Source of the DNA: Paralithodes platypus
Lineage: Eukaryota > Arthropoda > Malacostraca > Decapoda > Lithodidae
Direction of reading: 5' to 3'
Length of the DNA stretch: 64,000 bases
Assembly: GCA_032716605.1 (NCBI GenBank)
Contig: CM064580.1
Span: 31,165,684 to 31,229,683 of the forward strand
This document shows positions 10,350 through 21,953 of the stretch, one piece after another (position 1 is the stretch's first letter; each line of letters begins with the position of its first letter). A model generated the notes under the pieces. That model was not told the origin of the DNA. It made no database searches and was given only the letters and a program-made list of their open reading frames with translations. Made by a program: the position numbers and the translations under genes.

Positions 10350-13300
10350 ACTTTAAAGGTTTTCTATGCAAAACGCTCGTAGCATACGCAATAAATTTTC
10401 AGATTTAGAGGAACTAGTGTTTACAGAAAATTATTATGTGATTGCATAACAGAATCTTGGCTCAATACACAAGATAGAGACTTTTTAGCAGAGTATTCAC
10501 TTCCCGGTTATGTAATGTTTGAGAACAGCCGAATAACTAAACATGGAGGTGGCGTTTTTAGTTATACCAAAGAAAGTCTTACCCCGACCCTCGTGTCAAA
10601 ACCTCAATTGTGAACGTCCGACACATCTTTTGTGCTAATAAAGAATAATAAAGTACAAAATAATACTTGCGTTAATATACAGACCTCCAGCTCAATCAGT
10701 GCAAACTGACGAGAAATTTACGAACAAATTGCAGATGTAAGTAACTCACAAGATACCGTAATTTTTTTGGCGACTTTAATTTACCTGTGACCAAGTGGGG
10801 CGATACTCTTACTTCACACTCCGGACATGACTTGTATACGAACTTGCAAAGAGAGTTCGCTTTATCAATTTGTTCGAATGCCGACCCGTGGTAATAACGT
10901 TCTTGACTTGTACTTGCAAACAAAGAAGAATTGATAGAGAATTTGAATGTTGGTGATGAATTCAGTAACAGCGACCATCGTACGATAACTTTCACTTTAA
11001 AAAGTTTACTAGTAACGAACCAAATAGTAGCATCGAAAAAGTCCCCTAATTTCAAGAAAGCAAACTTCCATAAACTTAGAAGCTATGTTTAAAGAAGAAC
11101 TGACTGGAGCTTTTTAATTAACAATAACGACATAATACATCTTGGAAGTTATTCGAAAACCACTTTACCTAAAAGCAGTGCAAGACTGCATACCATCGAA
11201 ATACGGCGTCCAGGACCATAATAATAAGCCCAAATGGTGGAATAAAGATATTTCAAGCTGCCGGCTTGCTAAAAAATGTGCTAATGATAGATGTAAAATC
11301 CTCACAAAATGACGAAGAACGGGTGAAATTGTAGAGCTACGATGCAAAGCCAAAAGTTAATTAAGCAAAGTAAAAAGACCTAGAGTTACATATGGCGAAT
11401 CAAAGTAAACCAAACCCGAAAGAATTCTATAGTTATATCAGAAAGAAAAAAGTAGTTACTTCAACTGTTGGACCGTATAGTCGATGAAAAAGGAGAATAC
11501 ACCAAAAGACCTGAAGTACAAATGAGTAATGCCCTCAATACCTTCTTTGCATCAGTTTTTACACAGAAGACCTCAGTGATATCCTACACCATCGCCGATT
11601 CAGATTGATAATTCAGAATGTTCTAAGCAATATCACCGTTTACAGAGAGAGAAGTATTGAATTGTTTTAGATAAAACTCAAGTAAAATAACTCGCCAGGA
11701 GCTGCTACAATCTCGCCTAGAGTTCTAAAGGAAGCTAAGAATGAGCTCTCCCAAACCACTGACATTACTATTCAATAATCCTTGCAGTCTGGAACTATGC
11801 CTGATCAGTGGAAGCTAGCCAACGTACACCGATATTCAAAAAAAGGCAGCAAATCCCTACCCAGTAATATCGTCCAATTAGCTTAACCTCAGTTGTATGT
11901 TAAAATGCTAGAAACGGTCATACGAGACAGACTCGTAAATCACTTGGAGGAAAATAACATACTTAAAAGATACTCAACACGGCTTTCGTAAAAAAAACGT
12001 TCCTGTGTAACAAACCTCTTAGACTTCTTCCACGATATCCTCAACCTCTCGACGATGTAGAGTAAAGCTGTAGATATTATATACCTTGATTTTCAAAAGG
12101 CCTTTGACAAAGTTCCCCACAAACGTTTACTGCTAAAACTAAAAGCGCATGGAATACAAGACGGTGTTGAAATGGATAGAAAATTGGCTCAGCAACAGAA
12201 AGCAAAGGGTAGTCATAAACGGTAAGGCATCTAAATGGACAATGTAAGTAGCGGGGTACCCCAGGGATCGGTACTAGGACCAATTCTCTTTCTAATTTAC
12301 ATCAACGACATAGATGAGGGTTCTCACCTGCACAATCTCAAAATTTTGCTGACGATACAAAAATTGGCAAATATAGGTACTCTCAAAAGAACAAGTTGAC
12401 GATATGCAACACAATCTAGATAAATTGTCATGTTGGGCCCAAATTTGGCAAATGAGTTTCAATGCGGATAAAATGTAAAGTACTACATGTCCGATACCTA
12501 ATGAGAAAGCAAACTATCGATGAATGGCACTCAGCTTAAGAAGGTAAACAGAGAAACTGATCTGGGAGTAAACATATCGAGTAACCTAAAACCGAGGTCA
12601 ACAATGTTCAGAAGTTGTTAAGAAGGCAAACAAAATAATTGGCTTTATAGGCAGGTCATTTGAGCATAAATCCAAAGAAGTTATCCTAACCCTTTACAAT
12701 TCCTTATCCGCCCTCTTCTGGAATACTGCCTTCAATTCTGGTGCCCTTATTACCAAAAAGATATAAACAAGCTAGAACGAGTTCAACGTAGAGTTACCAA
12801 AATGATACCTAGCCTAAAGAACCATCCATACGAAGAGCGTCTTAGAGAATTAAATCTATTTCCTGTAACCCAGTGCAGATTAAGAGGCGACTTAATTCAA
12901 GTGTTCAAAATCATCAAAGGCATCGACAATATGGACTGTAGTAAGTACTTCACTATCGACCAAATCTAATTACACGCGGGAAACGGTTGCAAAATTATTG
13001 GTAATCTTTTAACTCGCACGAATCTAAGAATTTCTTCTTCAATCGAGTTTGTCAACTTGTGGAATGGCTTCCCCGAGACGTATAGACTGCAGCACCGTTG
13101 ATTCATTTAAATTCCGCCTAGACAATATCTCGCATCAAACCCGCGCGACTGGACTGAGTTGTAATGAATAACTTTATCCTCCCCTCAGTTACTAACCCAT
13201 ATGTTCCCTACTAACTTCCTAGTCCTGCCACGTTAGTGGCAGGGCAGTAGTTCCCTTTCCAATGTTCCCTTACCCACTCTAAACCACTGTTTGGACACTT
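10350..13300 (+). pseudogene. CR1-like LINE ORF2 (endonuclease plus reverse transcriptase), heavily frameshifted
   Basis: The order of motifs is that of a CR1/L2 ORF2: endonuclease IYRPPAQS and LGDFNLPV (about 10769), SDHRTITF (about 10971), then RT NYRPISLTS-like text (about 11860), FQKAFDKVPHKR (12090-12125), [20 protein letters not shown] (from 12246), an ADDT box at about 12348 and a C-terminal RGDLIQVFKIIKGID (about 12888). Dozens of indels and stops break it, so no frame exceeds about 120 codons. With ORF1 before and a tandem tail after, this is the most complete CR1-like copy in the window. It would have driven target-primed reverse transcription. Confidence 0.85.
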
Positions 13301-13395
13301 GATCCTCAGTGTTTTGGAGGACAAGCAACCTAGAAGGGTCACTAGATCTGTTGTTGCTTGATTTCCTTTGTACTCCTTTGTACTCCTTTGTACTT
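13301..13395 (+). mobile_element. CR1-like LINE 3' end with CTTTGTACTC tandem tail
   Basis: The 3' terminus CAGTGTTTTGGAGGACAAGC is followed by about 40 bases and then by repeats of CTTTGTACTC. CR1/L2 elements end in short tandem repeats and not poly(A). The same terminus recurs at 49684-49773 and, decayed, at 6781-6836. The foldback element begins within the tail. Confidence 0.8.
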
Positions 13396-14012
13396 CACAT
13401 AGTCAGGAATGCGAGCTAGAATCACTAGGAGTAGCTGAAAATTCGGATTCCTGGGTCTATTCGCGGTGAAAATCGATACTCCTAGTGACTCTAGCGATAT
13501 CCTAGTGATTCCTGTTAGACTCCCATTGACTCCAAACCAGTCCCGGCCGATTGGCCCTGTCCGACAAAATGTTCACCGTGTTTACGGTTCTCGCCGCGAA
13601 TCGGACCACTCCCAGTGATTCCCAGTGATCCCCAGTGATTCCCCAGTGAGTCTTGGTGATTCTGGTGAGAAATGAAACTGAAACCGAAAGCTGTCCGCGA
13701 ATCAGATACGAAACACCAAGAATCACCAGGACTCACTGGGAGTCACTGGGGAATCCCTGGGGATAACTGGGAATCAACTGGGAGTCACTGGGAATGGTTC
13801 GATTCGGGGTGAGAACTTTAAACATGGTGAACATTTTGTCGGACAGGGCCAATCGGCCGTGAGTGGTTTGGAGTCACTGGGAGTCTAACAGGAATCACTA
13901 AGATATCGCTAGTCACTAGGAGTCATCGAATTTTCACCGCGAATAGGCCCAGGAATCCGAATTTTCAGCTACTCCTAGTGATTCTAGCTCGCATTCCTGA
14001 CTGTGTGAAGTA
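13391..14012. mobile_element. Foldback (long inverted repeat) DNA element, TA-flanked
   Basis: Two arms of about 300 bases are reverse complements. The left end TACTTCACATAGTCAGGAAT pairs with the right end ATTCCTGACTGTGTGAAGTA, and pairing continues through CTATTCGCGGTGAAAAT and the GGCCCTGTCCGACAAAATGT segments to the centre near 13690. The arms are built from repeats of about 10 bases resembling CCCAGTGATT. TA lies at both edges, and the CR1 tail appears to resume after it (CCTTTGTA before, TATCCTTT after), consistent with a TA duplication as in Tc1/mariner-type non-autonomous elements. No transposase. Confidence 0.8.
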
Positions 14013-14140
14013 TCCTTTAATAAATATATTATTCATATAAACCTGTAATACTTCTCACGTGAAAGTATAATATACAGTATACAGGTAGTTAACTTTTCTT
14101 GGTCAAACATTATAAATAGGCCTAGTATTAACCTGTGTAA

Positions 14141-15565
14141 GTACAATTTCCCACAAGACATTGTATTCACCCAGTGATTGTGTGTAGAGAAGGAAATTAC
14201 GGTAGTTGAGGTAATTAAATAATGTGAACAATGTATGGTCAATGTTACAATACCCTACTTGTAGTCTACAAGTTCTGCAACTCCCCTTACCTAACATAAC
14301 GAGAATGGTGGATACGTGTTTGTAGGTGTTTTGAAATGTCAAGTTCATTTGGTGGTGAACAGTGGAGTTTGGATTACTACTTCGAGGGGCGTTGTAGTCG
14401 CCGGGGTAAACTTTGAGCCAGCGTAATCATGGCTTGGTTGTTTAGGGGCCGTTGTAGTCGCCGGTTAATAATCTAGAAGTTCTGCAACCCCCCTGACCTA
14501 ACCTAAGCAAACTAACACAACCTATAAGTGTTACCTATATTAGGTAATCGTATGAAATATTACATAACTCGGTAACGAATGAAAAGAAGAAGATGGGAAG
14601 GATAAACTATCCACTATTTAGACAATAGTTTAAATATATTTGTTTCGTAATATATAGTAAGCATGGATATTATGACCTTATGGTACATAATGATACAGAC
14701 TCAGACTTATCGTATTATATTAATGTCTGTAATGATGTATGAATACAGTCATTGTACTTAATGATGATATTAGAGGACTGTAGTTATAGCCTACAAGAGA
14801 CATACTTGAGGATAAATTAAGTTCAATGATAGGGTCAAACACATGCCTGGAGCCTCACAGTGGATGTACAATTTCCCACAAGACATTGTATTCACCCAGT
14901 GATTGTGTATAGTGAAGGAAATTACGGTAGGTGAGGTAATTAATAATGCGAACAATGTATGGTCAATGTTACAATAACCTACTTGTAGTCTACAAGTTCT
15001 GCAACTCCCCTTACCTAACATAACGAGAATGGTGGCTACGTGTTTGTATGTGTTTTGAAATGTCAAGTTCGTTTGGTGGTGGACAGTGGAGTTTGGATTA
15101 CTACTTCGAGGGGCGTTGTAGTCGCTACCGGGGTAAACGTTGAGCCAGCGTAATCATGGCTTGGTTGTTTAGGGGCCGTTGTAGTCGCCGGTTAATAATC
15201 TAGAAGTTCTGCAACTCCGCTGACCTAACCTAAGCAAACTAACACAACTTATAAGTGTTACCTATATTAGGTAATCGTATGAAATATTACAAAACTCGGT
15301 AACGAATGAAAAGAAGAAGGTGGGAAGGATAAACTATCCACTATTTAGACAATAGTTTAAATATATTTGTTTTGTAAAGTATAGTAAGCATTGATATCAT
15401 GACCTTACGGTACATAATAATACAGACTTATCGTATTATATTAATGTCTGTAATGATGTATGAATACAGTCATAATACTAAATGATGCTATTAGAGGACT
15501 GTAGTTATAGCCTACAAGAGACATACTTGAGGAAAAATGAATTTCAATTATAGGGTCAAAACCAC
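14141..15565. repeat. Tandem duplication, two units of about 700 bp
   Basis: Unit 1 (14141-14840) and unit 2 (14866-15565) start with GTACAATTTCCCACAAGACA and run parallel to TATAGGGTCAAA with mostly scattered substitutions and a few indels, an offset of 725 bp. Each unit contains two internal copies of GTTGTAGTCGCCGG and an ACCTAACCTAAG segment. No coding is conserved between the units: the 81- and 91-codon minus-strand frames differ in extent. The source is unknown. Confidence 0.9.
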
Positions 15566-15574
15566 AATGTTGGC

Positions 15575-15929
15575 CATGCCTGGCATACTCGCATCTCATT
15601 CCTAACAAATCCCAGTGATGCTCGGTGACTCCCAGTGACTCCTATCTAAATCCCAGTGATTCCTATATTACTCGTCTATTATATCGACTCGTATATTACA
15701 GTAATCCGAAATATTCAAATTTTCAATAACTCGCACTTCATTCCTGGTTTTATCCAGGTGATTCCTGGTGATTCCCAGTGACTCCCAGTGATTCGCAGGT
15801 ACACTCCCACTGGTTCCTACGGTGTTGTGAGTCCACGGGGAATTGCAGACATTCGCGGTGTATTCCCAGGAATCACCAGGAATCATTACTCCTAGTGATT
15901 CTAGCTCGCATTCCTGACTGTGTGAAGTA
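15575..15929. repeat. Foldback-related block
   Basis: Repeats of CCCAGTGATTCC/CCCAGTGACTCC and an identical right terminus (CTCCTAGTGATTCTAGCTCG then GCATTCCTGACTGTGTGAAG) relate this block to the foldback element at 13391-14012. The left arm is rearranged: near 15590 it has CGCATCTCATTCCTAAC and not the expected inverted end. It is a decayed or recombined relative. Confidence 0.7.
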
Positions 15930-16218
15930 CCCCTTAGTCCATGACCCCAGCAAAGGCGTCCCGACGGACTAAAGCCGGATCCCTGATAAAAAGCAGAGGA
16001 AGAAGAGAACTAGGAGCCCTGGTCCACCCTTGCCCAAAACCCAAGGAAAATCAATACTTCAAAGTTAGAATCGCAGCTATAATACTAACATTTCCTGTTC
16101 TTCATTTTGCGAAATCCCTTTTCATATATAAACTAACACACCAAACACTCTCATCTTCTCCATATATGGAGAGATATTTATATATAATTGTTCTATAGGC
16201 ACCTCCATGTATATTACT
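15930..16218. other. Unassigned sequence
   Basis: I see no recognisable gene or repeat in this stretch between the foldback block and the JL1 LINE 3' end. Confidence 0.3.
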
Positions 16219-17737
16219 GAGTGTTTTTGTTTTTCTGTTTATGTGAATGAAGGAGACAAAAAGCAAATTGCCTGTGACGAATGTGTCCCCAAAATCCAAA
16301 AGAGTGACAGACAGACAAATTCAAGGGATGTTGGGGTCAAAATGCCTGGACAAACGAAGTTTAACACCTTACGAGCGGGCTAGGTGGTATGTTTGACCGT
16401 GCCGCACAGCGTTTTTTTTTTTTTACCATAAATGGGGTTGTTTCCGTGCTCTTTGTCATGCATAAACAAGACCCAGAGCGTAATACAAGTATCTATCCCT
16501 GAAAGAGCGTAAATTGAGCTTTCCAATGACACCCGAACCATCCTTCTACGATCACTGGTTGTCTTGCAACGATCGTGCAACCAAAGGGCAAAATCGCTAA
16601 AATACGGTAATTTCTTTATATAATTACGTATGTAGCGAGGGAGTGAGGGTGGATGTAAGTGGAGTAAATCTCAGTAGGTCCACGGCGGCCGTGGCGAGCG
16701 GTCATGAGGTAACCCATGCTCCTCCAGTCACTCGTCTCTCTCTCAGAGCCAATATTGCGCCAAAATTGCACTCGGACTTAAGGCGGGCCCCGCTACATAG
16801 TCCAAATTTTTCGATTCGGACTTAAGTCGGGCCCCGATCATTAAGGGTTAAAGCAGTCTACATCCTAGGATGAAGGAAAGATTGATTGAGAGATAAATTG
16901 TTGAATAGAAGACTGAGAAAATGTGTTAATTGATGGGTTGAAGAACTGGTGAGAATAGGATTGGGATTGTGTTGAAAGGCAGGTGCCTCCAACTCACCAT
17001 AAAGGAAGGGGTATGAACTGAAAGAGCTCTGAAGAACACTGATTGTTACAATAGTGATAGAAGAGTGAAAGAGATGCATCATTGTGGTGTGTAGAGCGAA
17101 ATTGTAGGACATTATTAAGATGAAGTGAGTTGATGGAGCAAAATACTTTTGACTCTACTCTTTCGAGAAGTGTGGAAGGTGAAACCTCCCCACACATGCA
17201 ACATTACTCGATACATGGGCACACTATGCCCCGATACAGAGCAAGAAGCTTTGGAGGGGTGAAGAACCCACAGAGACGGTTGAGCACACCTAACTTCTGG
17301 GAAGCTGTTTTAGCAAGAGTGGTAGACCTATACTGTATGATCTTTCCAAGAAAGGTCGGGAGAAAAAGAAACACAGAGAGCACTGGGAGAAGAAGAAGGG
17401 TTGATTTGTGTATTGTTGAAGAATAAGGGAAATTCATGTGGAAGATCGTGACGGATAGAAAGAAGGATAAATTGAGTTTGGAAGCACTGAAAGCAACAAG
17501 ATATTCTCTGCCTCAATCGGTGATAGTTGATAGATCAGAAAAAAGGCGTGCTATGACCTCATCACGTAAGTTTTGGAGTACTTGCATATTGGGTCGTTGT
17601 GGAAAACTACTGTAGTTGAATAGTGTAAGGTAAAGTCATCAGCATGTGAGGGGATAGGACTGGAGGTACAGTTGAGGAGAACGTTAATTAATATTAGAAT
17701 GTAAACTGGAGAGAGAACAGAACCCGGAGTGTATAAA
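16219..17737 (-). pseudogene. JL1 jockey-like LINE, 5'-truncated, split by a TTAA element
   Basis: The left end is the LINE 3' end: a T-rich run, then the family signature GAAGGAGACAAAA...TGCCTGTGACGA. After the inserted element (16361-16851) the minus strand encodes the C-terminal region. It ends at 17737 in the RT core, where GSVLSPVYILILINVLLNCT and SHADDFTLHYS can be read. SHADD preserves the two catalytic Asp in a changed context. Everything 5' of the VPQG-type motif is missing. Several frameshifts are present. Confidence 0.8.
16361..16851 (-). mobile_element. TTAA-flanked MITE, family T-B
   Basis: The insert is bounded by TTAA at 16361-16364 and 16848-16851 and interrupts the JL1 3' region (GAAGT-TTAA before, TTAA-AGCAGT after). 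Its ends read TTAACACCTTACGAGCGG and, on the other strand, TTAACCCTTAATGATCGG. The inside shares long stretches with copies at 34058, 40096 and 43106, for example CATGCATAAACAAGACCCAG and a CTTTCCAATGACACC segment. There is no transposase. TTAA duplications and a TTAACCC terminus point to piggyBac-type mobilisation. Confidence 0.85.
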
Positions 17738-18000
17738 ATATATTTCCTATTTACCGTCAAGAAATACATACAGCACCAAGTATCTACACAGCATTCCAGT
17801 TATACCCATTATCTCTTTACCCCTTCCATATACTGTAATTACATGCCTGTCCTCTTATCCAGGTTCCACTAATTTGTATTTTTACATAGTATGCTTATAT
17901 TCGGATATTACTCGCCATGTTGGTTTGATGTACTTGTACGTTAAAACCAAGTAACACTTATGTTTGCTCTTAGTTTTTAGCTTGTTAAAAAAAATGTTAC
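17738..18000. other. Unassigned sequence
   Basis: I see nothing recognisable in this AT-rich stretch. Confidence 0.3.
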
Positions 18001-18480
18001 CCAAAAGTTCAGATTCCCATCAGTCAATATGACGCATCCACAGTGGCCATACAAGCAGACATGCAGATAGTGGAACCAGCTATCAAGCTAGTATACACAA
18101 CAGAGAAAGAAAGAGCCGTGGCGCTTCTTGCTGATATTGGCACAAAATCCTTGTCACTTGTCGTGAGTAAAGTACAATATAAATTAACTTAGGATGAATT
18201 AAAGCAAGCCTTACGCAATGCGTTGTACCCCTCACTAAATGCGATAAGGTACGACAGAAACCTTGGCGAAACCTTAAACCTCCTCCGAAAACACACGGCC
18301 GAAACCTACCCACTGGCAACAGAGAAAACATGTGATAAGACAGTATTCGAAAAACTGATGTGCATCCTCCCCAAATAAATCAGTCAACACTTTGCAACGC
18401 ACGACCCCACGTATATAGACAGAGACATAGTCACCATATATAAACTCTTGATCACACGTAATCAAAGTAATAATAATAAT
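18001..18480 (+). pseudogene. Possible retrotransposon gag/capsid remnant
   Basis: One plus-strand frame from about 18082 to 18470 reads as protein-like text with two stop codons: EKERAVALLADIGTKSLSLV, then DELKQALRNALYPSL, then ETYPLATEKTCDKTVFEKLM and, after a stop, HDPTYIDRDIVTIYKLL. The charged helical composition resembles an LTR-retrotransposon capsid. I cannot assign it to a family, and no nucleic-acid-binding knuckle or protease follows. A short (TAA)n run ends it. Confidence 0.35.
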
Positions 18481-18640
18481 AATACTAAATGATTTGCAGT
18501 GTGAGGCTGAAAATCTAGAGTTTTTGTTAACCTAGGTACAATATAATGTTTATTCTATCTTAACTACGAGAGGTAACATGCGTCCTTTGGCGACTGTGAG
18601 GTGCCTGAGTTCCCATCGTAGTACATACACTATTGCACAT
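18481..18640. other. Unassigned sequence
   Basis: Short AT-rich stretch without recognised features, next to a SINE. Confidence 0.3.
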
Positions 18641-18825
18641 GTGAGAGTATGTGTAAGCTAATGCAAGCTGATAGTTTAGTAGCTTGACTAGAGGGGGACC
18701 AGGATACAAATCCTCTCCATCAGGATAGCCAAAAAATTTTTTTATGATTCTGGGGGCCTTGAACCCTTGACCTCGCAGTCAGAGCGCAGCACCTTAGACC
18801 ACTGGGCCATACTGACCCAACAGGT
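18641..18825 (-). mobile_element. tRNA-derived SINE
   Basis: On the minus strand, 18818-18751 resembles a tRNA head: an A-box region TGGCCCAGTGGTCTAAGG (18809-18792) and a B-box region GGTCAAGGGTTCAAGGC (18773-18757), at a spacing usual for pol III promoters. An anticodon-like loop TCTGACT lies between. The tRNA fold is imperfect and a body of about 100 bases follows with the palindrome AGGATACAAATCCT, so this is a SINE and not a tRNA gene. The 3' end is not clearly delimited. Confidence 0.55.
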
Positions 18826-19383
18826 ATGCGCGATAGTTGGTAAAGTATTCACCAAACAAAACTGGAGAAATCGCAACGGCTACGCCTCAAGCCCCCATGC
18901 TTATATTATGTCAGAGAGCACTGAAATAATTTAGGCTTGCATACATAAAGTCTGTAAGTAACAAAAACAATTATAATGTACAGTATATGCTGAGGGCTGA
19001 ATTATTAAATGGCTGAAGTCTGAACAGAGTAAAGGATAAAGATACAATATATGGGCTGAGGGATGAATTATGACAGGGCTGAAGGCTGAACAGAAGAACT
19101 ATAAAGGTGGCGGAGAGTTTAATTATTGTATGAATTATTAGAACAAAACAATATACAATGATAGTGGCTGAGCAGTCATAGGCAATACAAGTTCAAGGTA
19201 GATAAATTTACTAAGTTACACAGTATATGTACACTTGATGTCTCTTGTAATAATTAATTATGATTACTGGCGAACATTATATTATGATGATTGATAGTTT
19301 ATCAAAGCCTTGGAACAATATGAACGCACAGTAAACAATATACATAAATCATTCTAAATATCGTTAACTTGAATATATATATA
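18826..19383. other. AT-rich sequence with an imperfect duplication
   Basis: At 18986-19110 two imperfect units of about 60-65 bases both begin CTGAGGG(C/A)TGAATTA and contain GGCTGAA...CTGAACAGA. Otherwise nothing is recognised. Confidence 0.5.
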
Positions 19384-21440
19384 TTTTGTTTTGTTCTATC
19401 TGAATGAGGGAGACAAAAGGCAAATCTGCCTGCGATGAGTGCCTTCCCCAGAGTTGAACAAGTGACAGGGCCAAAATCAAGGAATGTTCGAGCCAAAATG
19501 TCTGGACACACGGAGTTTGAAGCAATTTAAGTCATAGGATGAGGGAAAGACTGATTCTGGGAGAGAGTTTCAGAGTTCAGCTGTTGAATAGAAGAAAAAC
19601 TGGAAATAACATTTCACTCTTGGGTTGGAGAGTTGCACAGAGTAGGGGTGGGATTGTGTTGCAAGATGGATACTATGTACCCTACATAGAGGGAGTGGTA
19701 TACACTGAGAGAGCTCTAAGGAACACTGATTATTGTAATAGCAATAGAATAGTGAGAGATATGCAACATTGAAGCGAAGAGAGAGAGATTACAGAGAATT
19801 GGTGATTGGACGGGAGTTAATGAGATGAAAGGCTTCCTCTTCTACTTTGTCTAGAAGTGCAGTGTGAGAGGATCCTCCCTACACATGCGAACAATACTCA
19901 ATATAAGGACGCAATGTGCCCCTTTACAGAACAAGAAGCTATGCAGGGATAAAGAATCCATTGAGGCGGTTGAGCACACCCAGCTTCTGGGAAGCTGTTT
20001 TAGCAAGAGTGGTAATATGATCTTTCGAAGAGAGATCAGAAGAAAAAAAGACGCCGAGAATTCGGAAAAAAATATGTAGTGTTGATTATTTTTATTGTTG
20101 AAGTATAAGGGATAGTCCTCTGAGACTTCTTTACTGGTAGAGAAATGGAAAAATTGGGTTTTGGAAGCATTGAAAGCAACAAGGTTTTCTCTGCCCCTAT
20201 TGGAAATAGTAGTTAGATCAGAAGATAAGTGTTGCATGGCTTCATTTTGTTTGTTTTTGAGGGATTGCTGGCTGGAGCGTTTAAGAAAGCAAATGCGTAC
20301 TGAAAGGTAGAGTCGCCTGTGTATGAATGGATGGGACAGGAGGTACAGTTGAGAAGATCATTTATGAAAATTAGAAAGAGAATGGGAGATAGGACAGAGC
20401 CCTGAGGAACACCGGAGTTGATAGGATGAAGAAGTGAGCGATGGCCGTCCACAGCAGCAGCTATGGAATGGCCGGAAAGAAAATTAGAGACAAAGGAACA
20501 GATAGAGGGATAGAAACTGAAGGAGGGTAGTTTAGAAATTAAAGTTTTGTGCCAAAATCTACCAAAGGCCTTCAATATGTCTAGTGGAATAGAAAAGGCC
20601 TCACCGAAGTCCCGAAACGAGGATGACCAAGCGTTAGTAAGATATGAAAGAAGATCACCAGTAGAGCGACCTTTAAGGAAGCCATACTGGCGATCTGAGA
20701 GCAGATTATGAGAAGAGAAATGCTTAACAAATTTGGAAGCAAGAATAGTTTTAAAAGCTTTAGAGATACAAGAGATGAGAGCAATTGGACGATAGTTGGA
20801 GGGTTGAGAGTGGTTACCCTTCTTTGGGACAGGTTGAATGAGAGCAAACTTCCATCAAGAAGGGAAGGCGTTAGAGGAGAGAGAGAGAGATGGAAGAGCT
20901 TGCCTAGGCAGGGAGTCAATACGGAAGCACAGTTTTTTAGTACAACAGGAGGAACACCATCCGGACCGTTCGCCTTCTTAGTATTAAGCCCAGAGAGGGT
21001 AAAAAGTACATCTTTAAAAGGGATTAGGATATTAGGCATGAGTAAGGAATAGCACCAGAATCATCCAAGGTGGAGTTTCTAGCGAAAGTTTGGGAGAAGA
21101 GTTCAGCTTTGTCAGAGGAAGAAGTGACGGTGGTGCCGTCAGAGTGGAAAAGGGGAGAGAAAGACGAGGAAGAAAAATTGTTGGAAAGATTTTGGGTTAG
21201 ATGCCAGAAAGCTTGGGTAGAGCTAGAGTTGGATAGTTCAGTGCATTTGTTATTGTTGAAAGAGTGTTTGGTGAGTCGAAGAACAGATTTGGCTTGATTT
21301 TGGGCAAAAACATGGGAAGTACGAGATTCTTGAGTTTGAAGGCGACGGTACCGTTTGAATGCTTCCTCCTTATTGTGGTCAGCAGTAGAACAAGCATATG
21401 TAAACCAAGATTTTGTTTGCATTACATTGAGAAAAAGAAA
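19384..21440 (-). pseudogene. JL1 jockey-like LINE, RT to 3' end
   Basis: This is the longest uninterrupted JL1 copy. On the minus strand, from 21440 downward: the endonuclease-RT linker (STADHNKEEAFKRYRRLQ), the RT start (LSGLNTKKANGPDGVPPVVL), fingers in a shifted frame, SKAFDRFWHK-like text, [20 protein letters not shown] (about 20430-20370), and the C-terminal ENLVAFNASKTQF. The catalytic box reads SYTGDS where YADDS is expected, so the RT is inactive apart from the frameshifts. The signature GAGGGAGACAAAAGGC marks the 3' end near 19410. The endonuclease is missing through 5' truncation. Confidence 0.85.
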
Positions 21441-21604
21441 ATGGAATGTATGCTTCCATGCCCAAAAGGATTACCTCGGTAATTCGTTCAGCACTCTCCG
21501 AGGGTTCCCGGCCACGTAAGCAAAGTAATTTTATCGGAAATCAAAGAAGTACTGCCGGAGAGCCTCCCAGTCGGCAGCGCCGATATATATACTGTATACT
21601 GGAT
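21441..21604. other. Unassigned sequence
   Basis: A GC-richer stretch between the LINE and a SINE tail, containing short CTCTCCGAGGG / CCGGAGAGCCTCCC complementary segments. No gene recognised. Confidence 0.3.
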
Positions 21605-21843
21605 ATAATAATAATAATAATAATCTTCTGGTTACTTATATAGCGCCCGTCTCTCCTCCTTCGAGGATTCGCAAGCGCTTGGCTTTCTTTAGTCTACCAG
21701 AGACCATTACCCATCCCCCTTGCTCATGGGGAGATGGTAACCGCCGGCTGTATCCCAGAAAAACTTTTCAATCTGATCGGGGATTGAACGCGAGACCTTC
21801 AAGGTGGGAATCAGGCACGCTATCAACTGAGCCAGCCGGACGG

Positions 21844-21845
<2 letters not shown>
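21605..21845 (-). mobile_element. tRNA-derived SINE with (ATT)n tail
   Basis: The minus strand starts at about 21845 with CCGTCCGGCTGGCTCAGTTG, an A-box region (21834-21816), followed by a B-box region GGTCTCGCGTTCAATCC (21797-21781). A body of about 150 bases ends in AAGATTATTATTATTATTAT near 21605. A pol III promoter head with a simple-repeat tail is the classic SINE layout. Position and spacing are good, but the tRNA fold is not complete. Confidence 0.7.

Positions 21846-21884
<39 letters not shown>
21846..21884. repeat. (TA)n microsatellite
   Basis: Pure TA repeat directly beside the SINE head. Confidence 0.95.
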
Positions 21885-21888
<4 letters not shown>

Positions 21889-21953
21889 GGACATCGATTT
21901 GCCACGTGAAAAGCGCAGTCTCAATATGAAGAGAAAGACCAGATGTGTTCAGA

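Noticed and set aside
14480..15240. Telomere-like ACCTAACCTAAG
   Set aside because: Only two units of CCTAA occur, at the same place in both duplicated units; not a telomeric array.
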